A program made the position numbers and the translations under genes. A stretch of DNA of 64,000 nucleotides from Plantago ovata (Eukaryota; Streptophyta; Magnoliopsida; Lamiales; Plantaginaceae). Below the pieces are notes generated by a model. It saw only the letters and a program-made list of their open reading frames with translations, searched no databases and was not told where the DNA came from. The stretch lies in assembly GCA_028274465.1 (NCBI GenBank), contig CM051456.1:16581745-16645744 (forward strand), given 5' to 3'. Position 1 is the stretch's first letter. Each line of letters opens with the position of its first letter. Positions 48,569-60,829 of this stretch are shown here, in pieces.

Positions 48569-49338
48569 TATAAGATGTAAGATGATACATTGATACTAGA
48601 TGCAAGACTTGGAATTGAATCATTGTTCTAGCAATCTAGCTAGTTCATGTTCCCTCCCTATTGTGGTCCCAAAATTAAGACGAGAGTCACGAGTCACACA
48701 GGGCGGCACCTTCCTTCCTTCCTCTCAACGAGTCGCACTAATTAATAGAACTCAGTAGGGTAGCCCCCCATCATGTTTCACTACTCGAATTAACTCATAC
48801 ATATCCCAATTTTTATGATTTATATTTTCTGAGTCTAACCTGTTATGATTTAGTTTCGTTTATTTGATTTTTAAGAAATTTGGTTTAAAATAGATATTAT
48901 TAAATAAAAATGTCTATATTATTGACAAAATTATACTATATCTTTTTTTATTACAAATAATATATTTAACTTTAATACAACGATCTATATTGTTAGTTTT
49001 TAACACCTCATGCAAACCATGGGTAATAGTTCCTATGTTTGTCCGTCTGTTTTAATTTATTTAATATTTTGTCTATTTTGTTCAATCTAATAAACTGTTT
49101 ACCATGACTTAGGCTTCCTATTTTTCATTTATGAAAATATATATTTTTAAATAAACACCCTATAGTATTAACTTCATATTTATTCGTTTTGTTTCTTTTT
49201 ATTATTATCCTTTTAAATATATTATTTGTAATAAATTGTGTACCAGTATACTTAGGCTCTATTCCTTTCCTCTAAAAAAAGAAATTCAAACTGAAATGAT
49301 TTCTTCCTCTAAAAAATAAATTAAACTAAAATGAACTG
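48569..49338. other. Intergenic DNA, no gene seen
   Basis: Strongly AT-rich between two inserted elements. No feature could be supported beyond short A/T runs. Confidence 0.4.
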
Positions 49339-49432
49339 AACTTTTTTTTTTTGAAACGGTAAATATTACAACTATTCCTGCATCTCTACTTTCACCATCT
49401 AAACTCACTTTCACTTGACCACCTTATAACTC
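49339..49432 (-). mobile_element. Short SINE copy with target duplication
   Basis: Oligo-T followed by GAAACGGTAAATATTACAAC at one end and CCACCTTATAACTCC at the other, the same ends as the family at 20364 and 43380. It is flanked by CTAAAATGAACTG (49326-49338) and CTAAAATGAATTG (49433-49445). It is shortened and lacks the central tRNA-like part. Confidence 0.75.
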
Positions 49433-49445
49433 CTAAAATGAATTG

Positions 49446-50102
49446 TACTTATTTAAAATATAAAATACAACCAAATAAATATTTTAAAATATGAAAAAAC
49501 AACTAAATAAATCTATCCAAATTGAATTACACTGAGTTGATGATCAGTGGATGTGAATTTAACTTACACTGTGTTTTGGTGGTTACAAGGACTGCGGAGT
49601 GAATAATGCATACTCGAAAGTCTACAAGGCGGCTATCTTCTTTCGTTTATTGAAAGGAAATAAGAAGCACAAATTATAATACTAGTATTAACTGAATTCA
49701 TTAATAGATCGGTAGTAAGTAGGTTTGACTCCGTAAACAGAAGAGCCATAACATTGGTATGGTAGAACCGAAACAGCACAGTTGTAAGACGCAAATGTGC
49801 CTATAAAATGGAGCTGATGACTTCACAAAAAACATAAGACATTGAAAACTAATATATTTGAGAAAAGTGAGTTCATTACAATTCACCTACAAATCTACTT
49901 TGAATTGCGTGTACTCCAGCCATTATTATTTTGCACCTTATTTGGTTACCCAAATTTCCACCACGTACTATATCATCTCCACCTTCATACCATCTTCTTC
50001 TTCATCTACCTTTCTTCAGTTTCTTCCTTCCTTTCTCTCTACACTACACAGTAGTACTTCGATCTTTCTCTCTTTTGCATTGTGTAATATCCATACTTTT
50101 CA
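49446..50102 (+). promoter_or_regulatory. Upstream region of the second FAR gene
   Basis: The last ~150 bases before the start codon are C/T-rich (for example 'cttcttcttcatctacc'), as in a plant leader. A TATA box is not certain. A 124-codon frame overlapping the start (49858-50232) is in another frame from the FAR coding sequence and reads through its intron, so it is not a gene. Confidence 0.4.
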
Positions 50103-53100
50103 ATGGAGTTGGGCAGCATTCTTAAGTTCTTGGAAAACCGGTCCATTATCGTCACTGGTGCCACCGGCTTTCTTGCAAAGAGTATGCTCTCATCTCTCTC
50201 TAACCCATCATTCCATCAACTTTAAATCTTAGCTAGAAACTTAGTAAAACCAACTATATGAATTTTGTGGTACTACTATAGTACGTAGTACAGGTTCTCA
50301 ATATCAATTTATGTTTAAACTTGTTCAAAGCTGAAAGTTTCTTTAAAAGGTTTACGTACTTCTCTTGATGCATGTGAAATATTACCTACTTTTACTTTAC
50401 AACTACTACTATTTTGCCTTTTCTGTAGTTAGTTTCTACACCCACGAACACTCCTAGTGGCTACCTCCTAGTGTGTAACAAACACACCAGGGTTCTTGAT
50501 ATGTTTCAATTTAATACCGACGGCAAAACTGATTAGGTAGTTAATAAGTTTTTTTTTAATAATCGAACCATTACAATTTCATAAGTAGCATTACAAAGCT
50601 AGTAATAAACTATAAATAATCTCGCACTTGATGAGAATTGAACCTATGACTTCTAGTGTCATGACACCTCAGTCTAACCAATTGAGCTAGACCTCATTGT
50701 TAAGTTAATAAGTTAGTTGATTCTTAGTTTTGTGGAATTAAGTTTCCTGCTAAGGTAAAAACAAATCAGCCAACTTATCAGCTAACTTAAAAGCTAGGCC
50801 GAACATAGTTATTTTGAGAATAAGTCAATCGAATTGATAATCCTCCTCTCATAATAAGTCAATCGGTTAACTGTTAACATATATAGTACACTAATTGAAA
50901 GGTGGCCTATAGTTAAGTTAAAAATGTGCAAGATTTGATTGAATTTGGTGGTTGCAGTTTTTGTTGAGAAGATATTGAGAGCACAACCAAATGTGAAGAA
51001 GTTATATCTTCTTTTGAGAGCTGGAGATGCCAAATCAGCTATGCAACGTTTCAACAATGAGGTTATTAATTCATTCAATAAAGACTTATGATCAACATTC
51101 ATTTCATTTACAGAAAACTGACACAATTTTATATATTCGTGTTATGTGTGCAGATTGTAGCTAAGGATTTGTTTAAGGTTCTCAAAGAAACACATGGGAA
51201 AGAATTGGGTTCGCTTCTGTCACGAAAGGTTACTGTCGTAGCTGGTGATATTACCTACGAGAACTTAGGCGTGAAAGATTCGACTTTGTTGGAAGAAATC
51301 TGGCAAGAAGTTGATGTGGTTGTTAATTTAGCTGCTACAACCAAATTTGATGAAAGGTATAATTAAAGGCGGCTACTGATTCATCGATTTTAGCAAACAA
51401 GTTCCACAAGAGTAAATGCATGTGTTAATGGACTTATGGTGTACATGTTTGCATGCAGATATGATGTTTCACTTGGAATAAACACTCTGGGAGCTAAGCA
51501 TGTTATCGATTTCTCCAAGAAATGTGTCAATCTCAAAGTGCTTCTTCATGTATCAACTGGTTAGAATATATGCGTTCAGTATTATCAATTTTTCGGGTCT
51601 TTTTGTTTAAATGTGCACTATGGATGTTTAAAGACTGTATTGAATGTTTTTTCAGCATATGTGGCTGGTGAAAGAGAGGGACTAATACTGGAAACACCAT
51701 ACAAAATGGGAGAGACTCTGAATGGAACACCTGGACTGGACATTGATGCAGAGAAAAAATTGATCGACGAAACATTGAAACAACTTAGGGCTGATAATTG
51801 TTCAGATGACATGATCAGATCAACCATGAAAGATCTTGGAATTGAAAGGTATTGATTTATAGCTGAGTTTTAATTGCAATTAATTAAGATGCATCTAATC
51901 CTACTAGGTAGTTGGTATGCAGATGAAGGATAATATTAAATGGTCATGCAGATTATATAGTATGTCATTTTCAGATTTTCATTCTTTTCTAAGTGGAAGC
52001 TTCTGATTCAGATGGCATGTTTAATATAAAGTCACTTTCTGTGACTTGCATGTTCAACTATATTTTACCAAACAGATGAAACTGGACTAGCTACCTGGAG
52101 AATAGGAAGAATATTATGTACTAATGTTTTGTACATATGGACTAGCGTTTGGTAAACTTTGTTTGTTCACCTACATACCAGGACCTGTCTTATAAAACTC
52201 AGTCAAATTATCTCACATAGCTTTGTGCGTTATGATCTAGGACAGATTCAACATTTTAACTTCTATGACTGACGCAGCTGATTAAAGCAAATATTAAGCA
52301 GAAACTGAATAAGATAAGAAATCAGAAGCCTATAATGGTTGTATTTATCTCTCAACATTTATAACAGGGCAAGGAAGTATGGATGGCCTAACACATATGT
52401 GTTCACGAAAGCCATGGGAGAGATGCTTGTGGGGGAACTAAAAGAAAATCTTCCTGTAGTTATTCTTCGGCCTTCCATCGTAACTAGTACTTACAAAGAG
52501 CCATTCCCTGGTTGGGTTGAAGGGATCAGGTAATGTACTAACTGAAGTTTCGAGTATGCATTGATCTTCATGTTCTGTTTCTGGACACTAATATGTGATT
52601 GCTTCGTTTCTGAAATGCAGAACGATTGATAGCTTAGCAGTAGGATATGGTAAAGGAAAAATAACATGTTTCCTTGGCGATCCTAAGACCATCCTTGACA
52701 TGGTGAGTTATTTTTCGTTTCATTGAACACTTGACGAAGTATATTATGTATGAGACGAAGCCACTCACACACTTTGATTAATTCAGATCCCAGTGGATAT
52801 GGTGGTGAATGCAATGATTGTAGCCATGGTGGCTCATGCCAATCAGCCAAACGAGACAATTTACCACCTTGGATCGTCTGTGTCGAATCCTGTTCAACTG
52901 TCTGAACTTCAGGATTATGGTTACCGATATTTCAGCAAGCACCCCTGGATTAACAAAGAGGGAAAGCCAGTAATAGTTGGCAAGATGAAAGTGTTGAGTA
53001 CAATGGAGAGTTTCCAGAGATACATGACACTTCACTACCTATTGCCATTGAAGGTATATCACTCAATAACTTTCCAAAGTTCCACCCGCTACAAGTATCA

Positions 53101-53514
53101 CAAAATTACTGAACATTTGTGTCACGATTTATCTATTCAGGGACTACAGGTTGTAAACACGGCATGTTGCCAGTACTTTCAGGGATTTTATCTCGAGCTG
53201 TGCAGGAAAGTCAAGTTTGTGATGAAACTGATTGAACTTTACGCACCATACATATTCTTCAAAGGATAGTAAGTATCTCTCCCCATGTTACTGCTGATGA
53301 ATCTCTTCAAACGTGTATATATAAACCACATCTAACCTGATTATGGTTCTCTGTTTGTAGTTTCGATGACATGAATACTGAGAAACTTAGAAGGGCAACA
53401 AAAGAAAGTGCAGTTGAGAGTTCAATGTTCTATTTTGATCCCAAAATCATCAACTGGGAGGACTATTTCATCATCACACACATTCCTGGAGTAGTAAAAT
53501 ATGTGTTCAAGTGA
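50103..53514 (+). CDS. FAR: Alcohol-forming fatty acyl-CoA reductase, copy 2
   Basis: Paralogue of the gene at 35324-37902 and same inferred reaction (acyl-CoA to primary alcohol, NADPH). Exons: 50103-50181, 50958-51061, 51154-51356, 51459-51559, 51656-51848, 52368-52529, 52621-52702, 52787-53053, 53141-53268 and 53361-53514. Nine of the ten exon lengths equal those of copy 1 exactly; exon 8 is two codons shorter. Phases close to 1473 nt, 490 aa. It keeps TGATGFLAK at residues 18-26 and the catalytic Y-VFT-K in [14 protein letters not shown]. The sterile domain is intact to INWEDYF and PGVVKYVFK. Intron 1 is enlarged by a SINE (50549-50702) and intron 5 is long (519 bp). Both copies look functional. 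Confidence 0.93.
50549..50702 (-). mobile_element. tRNA-derived SINE in intron 1 of FAR copy 2
   Basis: The same family as 46954-47084, and longer by ~20 bp ('tttcataagtagcattaca'). Flanked by AGTTAATAAG at 50539-50548 and 50703-50712. It is antisense to the FAR gene and absent from copy 1, so it inserted after the gene duplication or was lost there. Confidence 0.85.
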
Positions 53515-54059
53515 TATATATATACTGTATACATAAACCGGTGGAGAGATAAGCAGTATTTGGGAATTTGTGTTTTAAAAGTTGGAAAGGTATTCATGCT
53601 TTGATGTTCATTTTTATTATTTGTTGAAAATGGCAGATTAAGGTGTAACAAGTTGATTATCAGAACAAATGTGAAGTATTACATTTGAAATGTATCCATA
53701 TTCTTGAATTCTATTAATCATGTACATCATGAAGGATTTGTTTAAATTATTGTGTTTAAGATTTGGAGCCAGTAGCTAATCAACTTTCTTCTCTCAAATT
53801 TTATACAATACATATTCAAAGGAATCAAAAGTGAATGAAAACAGATGCAGATTTGGCTACCTAACTTTAAAGTGCTAAAAACTATTGTACTATTCTTTCT
53901 TTTCTTTTCCTTAGTTGTTTAATTTCTTGTATTTTGTTTTGGGGTGATCTCTATGATACTGATTATTGAAAGGAAAAAAAAAGTACTGTGTCTCACAAGA
54001 TTAACCAAACAAACACCAAAACCAAGATTTGCAATTTACTCCCCGTCTCCTACCATGCA
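53515..54059. other. 3' flank of FAR copy 2
   Basis: Probable 3' UTR, then AT-rich spacer. No further gene. Confidence 0.4.
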
Positions 54060-54800
54060 CATGAACTCGCAAAAATCACCAATCCAACTCACAGTAGTAA
54101 TTAACAAGGTGGAACCATAACAAGATTGTGATTTTCCGGTAAGCAGAGTCATAGTCTACATGACCAAGGAATGGTTTATCTGAACAATACATTTTACTAA
54201 ACACAAGATCAAAATAAGTAACTTGCCTTAGATATCTCAGGATCCATTTAAGTGCCTCCAAATGCTTCTGTCTAGGTTATGCACAACACTTTCATAAGGA
54301 ACCTTAGCCAGGTAACATATTATCAAGCTATGTTAAAGACTTAAAGGTCTTTTGGTTCTCAGATGGCTTAAATCCTTATAATGTTGAGGTAGTGGTGAAG
54401 AAACTTCTCTTGCATTGTGCATATTAAGCCTTCTTGAGAATTTGTTTCACATATAGTGACTTTAGAGTACCATCTGACCTGAATCTAAACTTATCCATCC
54501 CAAGTACTCGCTTAACCTGTTAACCAAGATCTTTCATCTCAAACCTTCAACTAAAAGTTTGAGATGATTCAGCTAGCCCTCGCTTTTGCACGCTAGCTTC
54601 CAACATATCATCCATGTAAACAAGAAGTAGACACATTCATCATATTCAAACCTGATAAAAACTACTTTAATCATCAAATTTCTTATAGCACATTGTCTTG
54701 AACTTTGTTTAAGTCCATATATACAGTGAGCACACCTTTCCATTTTGTCCAGGTAAAATAAATCCCTGTTCATCAACATTAACCTTTCTCTTTTGAGTGT
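54060..54800 (-). pseudogene. Copia polymerase fragment (reverse transcriptase and RNase H part)
   Basis: Pieces of Ty1/Copia Pol are readable on the minus strand in the right order but in broken frames. 54779-54573 includes YGLKQSSRQ and FEYDECVYF, matching the RT motif YGLKQSPRQ and the following SEYD..VY. 54261-54076 includes EALKWILRYLR and, further on, GHVDYDSA, matching the WILRYL and GYVDSDYAGD region near RNase H. Stops and frameshifts separate them, and no LTRs were found nearby. A dead fragment. Confidence 0.8.
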
Positions 54801-55139
54801 TCTCTATATGAATTCACCAGTTTCAAGTTGAGTTTTTCATTTAAAGTCCAAAAGATAAGTAGAAGCTAATACTGCACATGAATAATTACTTTTTAAGTTC
54901 ATAACATACATGCTAACCTGGCAGTTGACTATAAATTAAGTACTAAACAAAAAAATTAAATAAGAGGCTTATAATAATCATTAATAAAATGTTTATGTGA
55001 ATGTGGTCCTGTTTCACAGATTAATCAAGCTACCTACCTACGGCACTGGGACTTGATGCAGCAGCTCTTTATTTCCAACTTGCAAGTATTGTAAAAGAAT
55101 CATCTTGCAATGAAAAAAGTACATCATTAATAAGTACTG

Positions 55140-55279
55140 TACTTGCTCCATTATACCCAAACCATAGACATGCATATGCATGGCTATATATAAAATCTTC
55201 TACACAATTGCTTCTAACATCACAGCCACCATTTACTTCTCCTTATCAATTCAAAACCAGCAAAACAACAACTCATCAA
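55140..55279 (+). promoter_or_regulatory. Promoter and leader of CASP gene 1
   Basis: TATA box CTATATATAAA at 55184-55194, about 86 bp before the start codon. The upstream phrase GCTCCATTATACCC (55145-55158) is shared with the other two CASP genes. Farther up, 'gaatgtggtcct' and 'atgcagcagctctttattt' (54990-55075) are shared with CASP gene 3. Confidence 0.7.
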
Positions 55280-56198
55280 ATGGAGAAAGGCGAGGCAACA
55301 AGCATTTCAATCAGCGAATCAAGCAGGGAAAGAAAAGGCAAAGCACCTCTCCTTGCGGCTGCTGCACAGGCACGGGCAGGAGGATACAAAAGGGGTGTTG
55401 CCATTTTTGACCTCATCCTACGAATAAGTGCTGCAACAGCTGCTTTGGCTGCTACCATCCTAATGGGAACAGCCGAGCAGACTCTTCCATTTTTCACCCA
55501 GTTCTTCCAGTTCCAAGCTAGTTATGATGATCTTCCTACATTCACGTAAGTCTTCGTAATTGTGCTTAACTTGGAATTTCAAACTAATTATAACACTACC
55601 ATGGGAATCGGAATATTACTTACATACCCATAGTTGAAATAAGTAATAACTGTTTTAAATTCATCAACATGAGCCACTAACTCCAGTCCACTGTCCATCA
55701 GCTTCTGATTACCACATTTCAACGATATGATTAATATGTATCATGTATGATATCAAGGTTGTCCTTATGCAGGTTCTTCGTCATAGCCATGTCCATAGCT
55801 ACTGGGTACCTCGTACTCTCCGTTCCTTTCTCCATTGTGTGCATTGCGCGACCACTTGTTACAGCGCCAAAACTTCTCCTCATTATCTGCGACACCGTAA
55901 GTTAATAATTAGTATAAAAGAGCATTCCAATGGTAACACAAGCATTGAAGTTTTACTAATAACTAAGTCTGTTAAATTTCAGCTTACAGTAACTCTGACC
56001 ACATCTGCGGCAGCTGCATCTGCAGCCATAGTGTACCTGGCTCATAATGGTAACTCCAGTGCTAACTGGTTGGCCATTTGCAACCAGTACACCGATTTCT
56101 GCCAGAGGGTCAGTGGGGCAGTTGTGGCCTCTTTCATCGCCGTTGTTCTACTCATGTTCATGGTGTTGATGTCTGCTTTAGCTCTAAAGAAGCATTAA
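55280..56198 (+). CDS. CASP: Casparian strip membrane domain protein (CASP), tandem copy 1
   Basis: CASPs are four-span plasma-membrane proteins of the root endodermis that organise local lignin deposition in the Casparian strip. Exons 55280-55545, 55773-55896 and 55983-56198 give 606 nt, 201 aa, close to the usual ~200. Visible parts: cytosolic N-terminus with [14 protein letters not shown]1 from about [10 protein letters not shown]; first extracellular loop [16 protein letters not shown] with YDDLPTF, the signature that separates true CASPs from most CASP-like proteins; TM2; TM3 after the CDT motif; second loop [14 protein letters not shown] with DFCQ, holding the paired cysteines; TM4; and C-terminal LALKKH. 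First of three head-to-tail copies. No defect is seen. Confidence 0.95.
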
Positions 56199-57420
56199 TG
56201 GATATTCTTGATTTTAGTTAGTTTTTGTGAATTGATCATTTGTATTCCCATTTTTATGGGGCTGTTGATTTAGTTTTCTTTATATTTGGTGTTATTTGGT
56301 GAGCTAGTTTACCCTTCATCCTTCAGACAGGGAACACTATGGGAATCAAATGTATATTGTATCGATCACACATCATTTATCTGTACTGTATATTTCGAAT
56401 CTCATTAATTCCTCATTGTAAACTTTTATTTTCATTTTAGAACATGATCTGAAATATGACTTTTACTGTTACGATTTAGACCTATCTGCAACGATCAACA
56501 CGAATATTAACAAGTTCTAATAAGAATCAAGTTAGTTAACAATGTCGATAACATTCTAACCGGATAAATAACAATTGCATGCAAACAATTAAGAAGTAAT
56601 CAAGCACGTACCATCTTGGATCGTCCCCCTCCAAAACATCAGACCTGGAGACATAATTGCAACTTTTGTGGCAAAATGATGGTAAAAATAACTTCAAGGG
56701 CTAAAACTCTGGTGACTTTTGTAATAAGAACAATAGCAATACTGTCAAATCCCAGTCAGACAGCATTGGAATGTCCTCTTCCAACTACCTTAAATGCTTC
56801 TGCAAATATAAATCTCTCCCCCAGTAATGCACAGGGCTAATGGACTTCGGCTCAAACTACCTACAGCTGTGTAGGTTTTTTGAACGGTAACAATTTTCAT
56901 GTTCAACACTTCTTGCTAACTCGGAGGTTACCATGATTAAACTTCACTCATGGTGTCATGCACCATTTGAGCTAACACATCAGCAAACGTAATCAGGTTT
57001 CCTCAAAATAATTGGTGGCTTGATGACACCCATCTTGCCAGAAGACCGAGGTCTCAAAAAGGTGGAATCCAAGGTCTTTCATTTTTAGATCTCGGTCCAG
57101 GTCCAGGTGGAATTGAAACCTGTAAACTCTGTTCATGAATTTTCATGACTTCATTGCCTACACAAGCAAGATAGTAGCATGATCCATGAGGCATGAGAAC
57201 TCTCCCCAAAAGGAATAGCCCTTATCTTGTATTGCAAAACAGAAAACACTAAATGCATCATATGCATGGCATTAAGGCGCATAAGTCAACCAATCATATC
57301 ACAGTATTTTTCCATTAATTTGCAAGTATCTTAATAGTAAGCAAATTTTAAATCATCTTCCAACTAAGAAAAAAAAGTTGGTACCTCAAGAGAAGTCAAA
57401 TTTTGAATCATCTTCCACCT
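56199..57420. other. Spacer between CASP genes 1 and 2
   Basis: Begins with a probable 3' UTR sharing 'attgatcatttgtatt' with the other CASP genes. At 56874-56990 a minus-strand SINE-like stretch starts with oligo-T and GAACGGTAAC and includes an A-box-like TTAGCTCAAATGGT; no target duplication was found. A 74-codon frame at 56616-56840 has no domain. Confidence 0.4.
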
Positions 57421-57637
57421 AAGAAAAAAGCAGTTGCACAGTAAGTCTACTAGCTCCATTACACCCAAACCTTATAGCCATGCACGGTGCATATCTCTGT
57501 ATATAAATCTTCAACTCTGATAGCTTCACAACTCACAAGCTTCTTCAACTTCTCTTTGCTAATTCAAACACAGAGAAACAGGAGTCATCAAATATATATT
57601 CTACAGATATTATTTACAAAGTGAAATAGATCATAAA
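57421..57637 (+). promoter_or_regulatory. Promoter and leader of CASP gene 2
   Basis: TATA box TATATAAA at 57500-57507, about 130 bp before the start codon. GCTCCATTACACCC (57453-57466) and 'cacaagcttcttcaacttctc' near 57535 match the other CASP promoters. 'aattttgaatcatcttccacctaag' and a nearby similar copy show a local duplication. Confidence 0.7.
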
Positions 57638-58417
57638 ATGATGAAAGATGAGGCAACAAGCATTGAAATCGGCGAATCAAGCAGGGAAAGAAAAGGGAAA
57701 GCACCTCTCCTGGCGGCTGCAGGTCATGCACGGGCAGGAGGATACAAAAGAGGTGTTGCCATTTTCGATCTCATCCTTCGAATAAGTGCTGCAACTGCTG
57801 CCTTGGCTGCTACCATTGTCATGGCAACAGCCGAGCAGACTCTTCCATTCTTCACCCAGTTCTTCCAGTTCCAAGCTGGTTACGATGATCTTCCTACATT
57901 CACGTAACTAACTTTCAGCTTAATGTGAATTTATTTTCGAATAGCTTTAATGATTAGAATGTATGACACTAATGTTGGCCTTATGCAGGTTCTTTGTTAT
58001 AGCCATGGCAATAGCTACTGGGTACCTGGTACTCTCTGTTCCCTTCTCCATTGTGTGCATTGTGCGACCTCTTGTTACAGCCCCAAGGCTTCTCCTCATT
58101 GTCTGCGACACCGTAAGTTAATAAGTCATATAAAATAGAATTCCATTATTAGCACAAGCACTGAAGTTTGATCACTAATATCTAAGTTTGTTCAATTTCA
58201 GCTGGCGGTAACTTTGACTACATCTGCGGCAGCTGCAGCTGCAGCCATAGTGTACCTAGCTCACAACGGCAACTCAAGTGCTAACTGGCTGGCCATTTGC
58301 AACCAGTTCACTGATTTCTGCCAGAAGGTCAGTGGGGCAGTCGTGGCCGCCTTCATTGCGGTTGCTCTACTCATTTTCTTGGTGTTGATGTCTGCTCTAG
58401 CTCTACGGAAACATTAA
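57638..58417 (+). CDS. CASP: Casparian strip membrane domain protein (CASP), tandem copy 2
   Basis: Same family and same three-exon plan as copy 1: 57638-57903, 57989-58112 and 58202-58417, exon lengths 266, 124 and 216, 201 aa. The start codon is followed by a second ATG. The first is chosen because it aligns with the starts of the other two copies (M-x-K-x-E-A-T-S). It has [16 protein letters not shown] with YDDLPTF in loop 1, the CDT motif, [15 protein letters not shown] with DFCQ in loop 2, and ends LALRKH. Both introns are shorter than in copy 1 (85 and 89 bp). No defect is seen. Confidence 0.95.
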
Positions 58418-59560
58418 CGGATGTTCTTAAATGAGGAGATTTGAGTTAGTTTTCGTGGATTGATCATTTGTATTGTCATTTTCATGATGGTGTTATATTT
58501 GGTTTTCTTTTTCTATTTGGAGTTATATTTGGTGAACTAGTTTATCCCTGATCCCGCAGTAAGGGAACATTAAGTGGATCAAATGTAAAGCACTTGTCTG
58601 TACATTTTGAATATCATTTATCATAGTGAAATTTAATTTTCATTTTAGAAGAAGATCTACAGTAGCAGTATTGTTATTACAATATCAAATTCCACATTAT
58701 GTGAATGATACCTTAGAGCTAGACATGTGAGCTATACCTATGGCCTATGGGCGTGTAGATTTTCAGAATAGTTACAAATTAACTTACAGCGTTCAGATTC
58801 ATCACTTTTTGGTAATTTGGTGTTATGATGATCGAATACAAACATCGAATTCCACTCAGACGCCAATTGGCGTATGAGCTGACATTTCAGCTAACAGAAG
58901 AAGATTTCATCAGAAGTTTAAAACAGGTGATGAGTGATGACCCTGGTTTTTGCAACAAGGTCTCAGAAAGATGGAAACCGAGATAACACTTGTATATCTT
59001 AGTTCCAACTTCCAAGAACAGTTGCAACCCATGCATCATGCATGGACTCTGTTCGTGATTTTTCACCCGCTTCCAAGAACAGTTGTTTGAGGTTTTTCAC
59101 CATGATCTAAAACGTTTTACCAATGAACACATTTAGTTCGCAGAAGGTAGGGGTGTAATGTAATGAATTAAAACAAAATTTGGAAGTTTAGGAGAATTAG
59201 ATTGCCAAACGCCAATCAAAGTTTAACCCTGATCATCAATTAGCCCATAAACAGAAAAAGCCAAAACAAAGAATCAGATTGCCCTCTGGCAAAAAGATGA
59301 ATTATCCACTCCACATTGTTTTTTTTATTTGAAACGGCAAATTTTTCATTTTCATTTTATTATCCACTCCACATTGTTAAGTCAGCGTCCAGCATTTTTT
59401 TTTATCAATAGTCTAACCTCACCCTTTAATTTAGAATACTCAATAGTTTTCCACATTTTGAACTCAGAGTAGTTGGAGCCGCTTTTGGATGATTAACTGA
59501 ATTAATTTGATTTTTTCTACTTATCAAACTCTAAACTTCCATTTAACAACAATAATACTC
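58418..59560. other. 3' flank of CASP gene 2 and spacer
   Basis: The 3' UTR contains 'tggattgatcatttgtattgtc', like copies 1 and 3. Past 58680 no gene is seen. The phrase 'ttgaaacggcaaattttt' at 59328 after an oligo-T run is a piece of the SINE tail seen at 20531 and 43390. Confidence 0.45.
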
Positions 59561-59574
59561 TCTGTTTAATTCAC

Positions 59575-60420
59575 CTGTGTAAGTGTTGCTGTTTTACGGA
59601 GGTTGACCTATAGGTTTACCTAGAGGTTCACTCAACCCCGTATTACTGGAAACAGAGCACTTTACCGCCTTTTATTGTTTTACCTATTCTAACACTAATT
59701 GTTCCACAACTGTAGTTGTTTTACTTGTGCAGGAAGTTTATTAGAACGTGGGAACTATCAGAATTCAAGAAGGAAGAGACTTATTCAAGGAAGAACTCTA
59801 AAAGTAAATCAAGTTCTAAAAGGACAAGGAGTCTTACATGAAGAAGGCGTTTCCTAGTAGAAGACTGAAGATCAAAACGTCCAGATTCATTCACACGTTT
59901 CCTAAAGGATTTCGAACTAAGCCTTATCTACCACTATATATATGGAGCATCGACAGAAGAGAGATTACGACAGAAGAGCAGAAAGTTCAGTTTATAGAGT
60001 TATAGTTTTATAGTTTTATTTGTGTCTTTTACACTAGTTTATATTCTAGACTTCTCTAACAACGTATTGAAGGTAGAATAGATAGATTGGTTTCTATATC
60101 ATCTTATAGGTGACTAGTGTTGTTTTTCTAGAATAGATATTGAGAGTATACAGCGTTGTACGAACAAGATCTTTTCTAGTTGATTTTCTGCCTTGACTGG
60201 GCATTCAAGCAAGCTGCTTGAAAAATTACAAACACAGGTTCTTCTTTACATTCCGCTGTGCTTTAATTTATATATATTATCTGTGTTTGTTAATCTACAG
60301 GTTGACGTAGGTGTTCACTGAACCCCGTAGTCAATCTAGGACCTATTGGCTGGTATTTTGTATCTAAAGCAAGTTATACCGATCCTACATTCTTTCAACC
60401 TGAATTTTTTTAATTGGAAC
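59575..60420. other. Possible LTR or retroelement promoter region
   Basis: GGTTGACCTATAGGTTTACC and 'ggttcactcaaccccgta' (59603-59645) are echoed by GGTTGACGTAGGTGTTCACT and 'gaaccccgta' at 60300-60333. Between them is a purine-rich stretch, a TATA-like CTATATATATGG (59933-59944) followed by 'gagcatcgacagaagagag', and a T-rich tail. This layout resembles an LTR with its promoter, or the leader of a plant retroelement. No coding sequence, primer site or target duplication was found, so the class is open. Confidence 0.35.
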
Positions 60421-60439
60421 TTAATTTAATTGGACTGAA

Positions 60440-60620
60440 CTTAACATGAGAGGTGGGGTTTCGAACCATGACGGAAGCATAAGGTGGTCGGACTGAACTT
60501 AACTTAGAATTGCATTTTTTTTAACCCCAACAAAGGCATGCATAAGATGGTTGGACTGAACTTAACTTACGATTGCACTTTCTTTCAAACCCCAACATCG
60601 ACATAAAATGATCAGATAAC
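60440..60620. repeat. Three imperfect repeats with tRNA-like B-box words
   Basis: 'ggactgaacttaactta' and 'aaccccaacaaaggcat'-type phrases recur near 60430, 60490 and 60555, next to GGGTTTCGAACCATGACGG and 'gcataaggtgg', which match the SINE head family. Likely nested or partial SINE heads. Confidence 0.5.
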
Positions 60621-60829
60621 ACTTTGTTTCCTCTTTTTCACAATACTATAAGATCTGTTAAAGCGAATGTGGTCCTAGTCAACCATTAATCAAGCCATAT
60701 ATACCTACGACACTGGTATAATGCAGCAGCTCTTTGTTTAGGATTTGTTAGACTTAGAGTTGTAAAAGTGGTCAAACTAATTTTAAATCATCTAATTCCA
60801 ACGATGAAAAGAAAGTCAGTGCATCAGTA

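Noticed and set aside
49858-50232. 124-codon frame overlapping the start of FAR copy 2
   Set aside because: It uses a different frame from the conserved FAR exon 1 and reads into intron 1; the pyrimidine-rich leader keeps it open by chance.
46954-50702. tRNA gene at 47000-47080 or 50640-50700 on the minus strand
   Set aside because: Boxes are tRNA-like, but each continues into a shared non-tRNA body and is flanked by target duplications, so they are SINEs.
54060-54800. Functional Copia element
   Set aside because: Only separate RT and RNase H pieces in broken frames remain, without LTRs or integrase.
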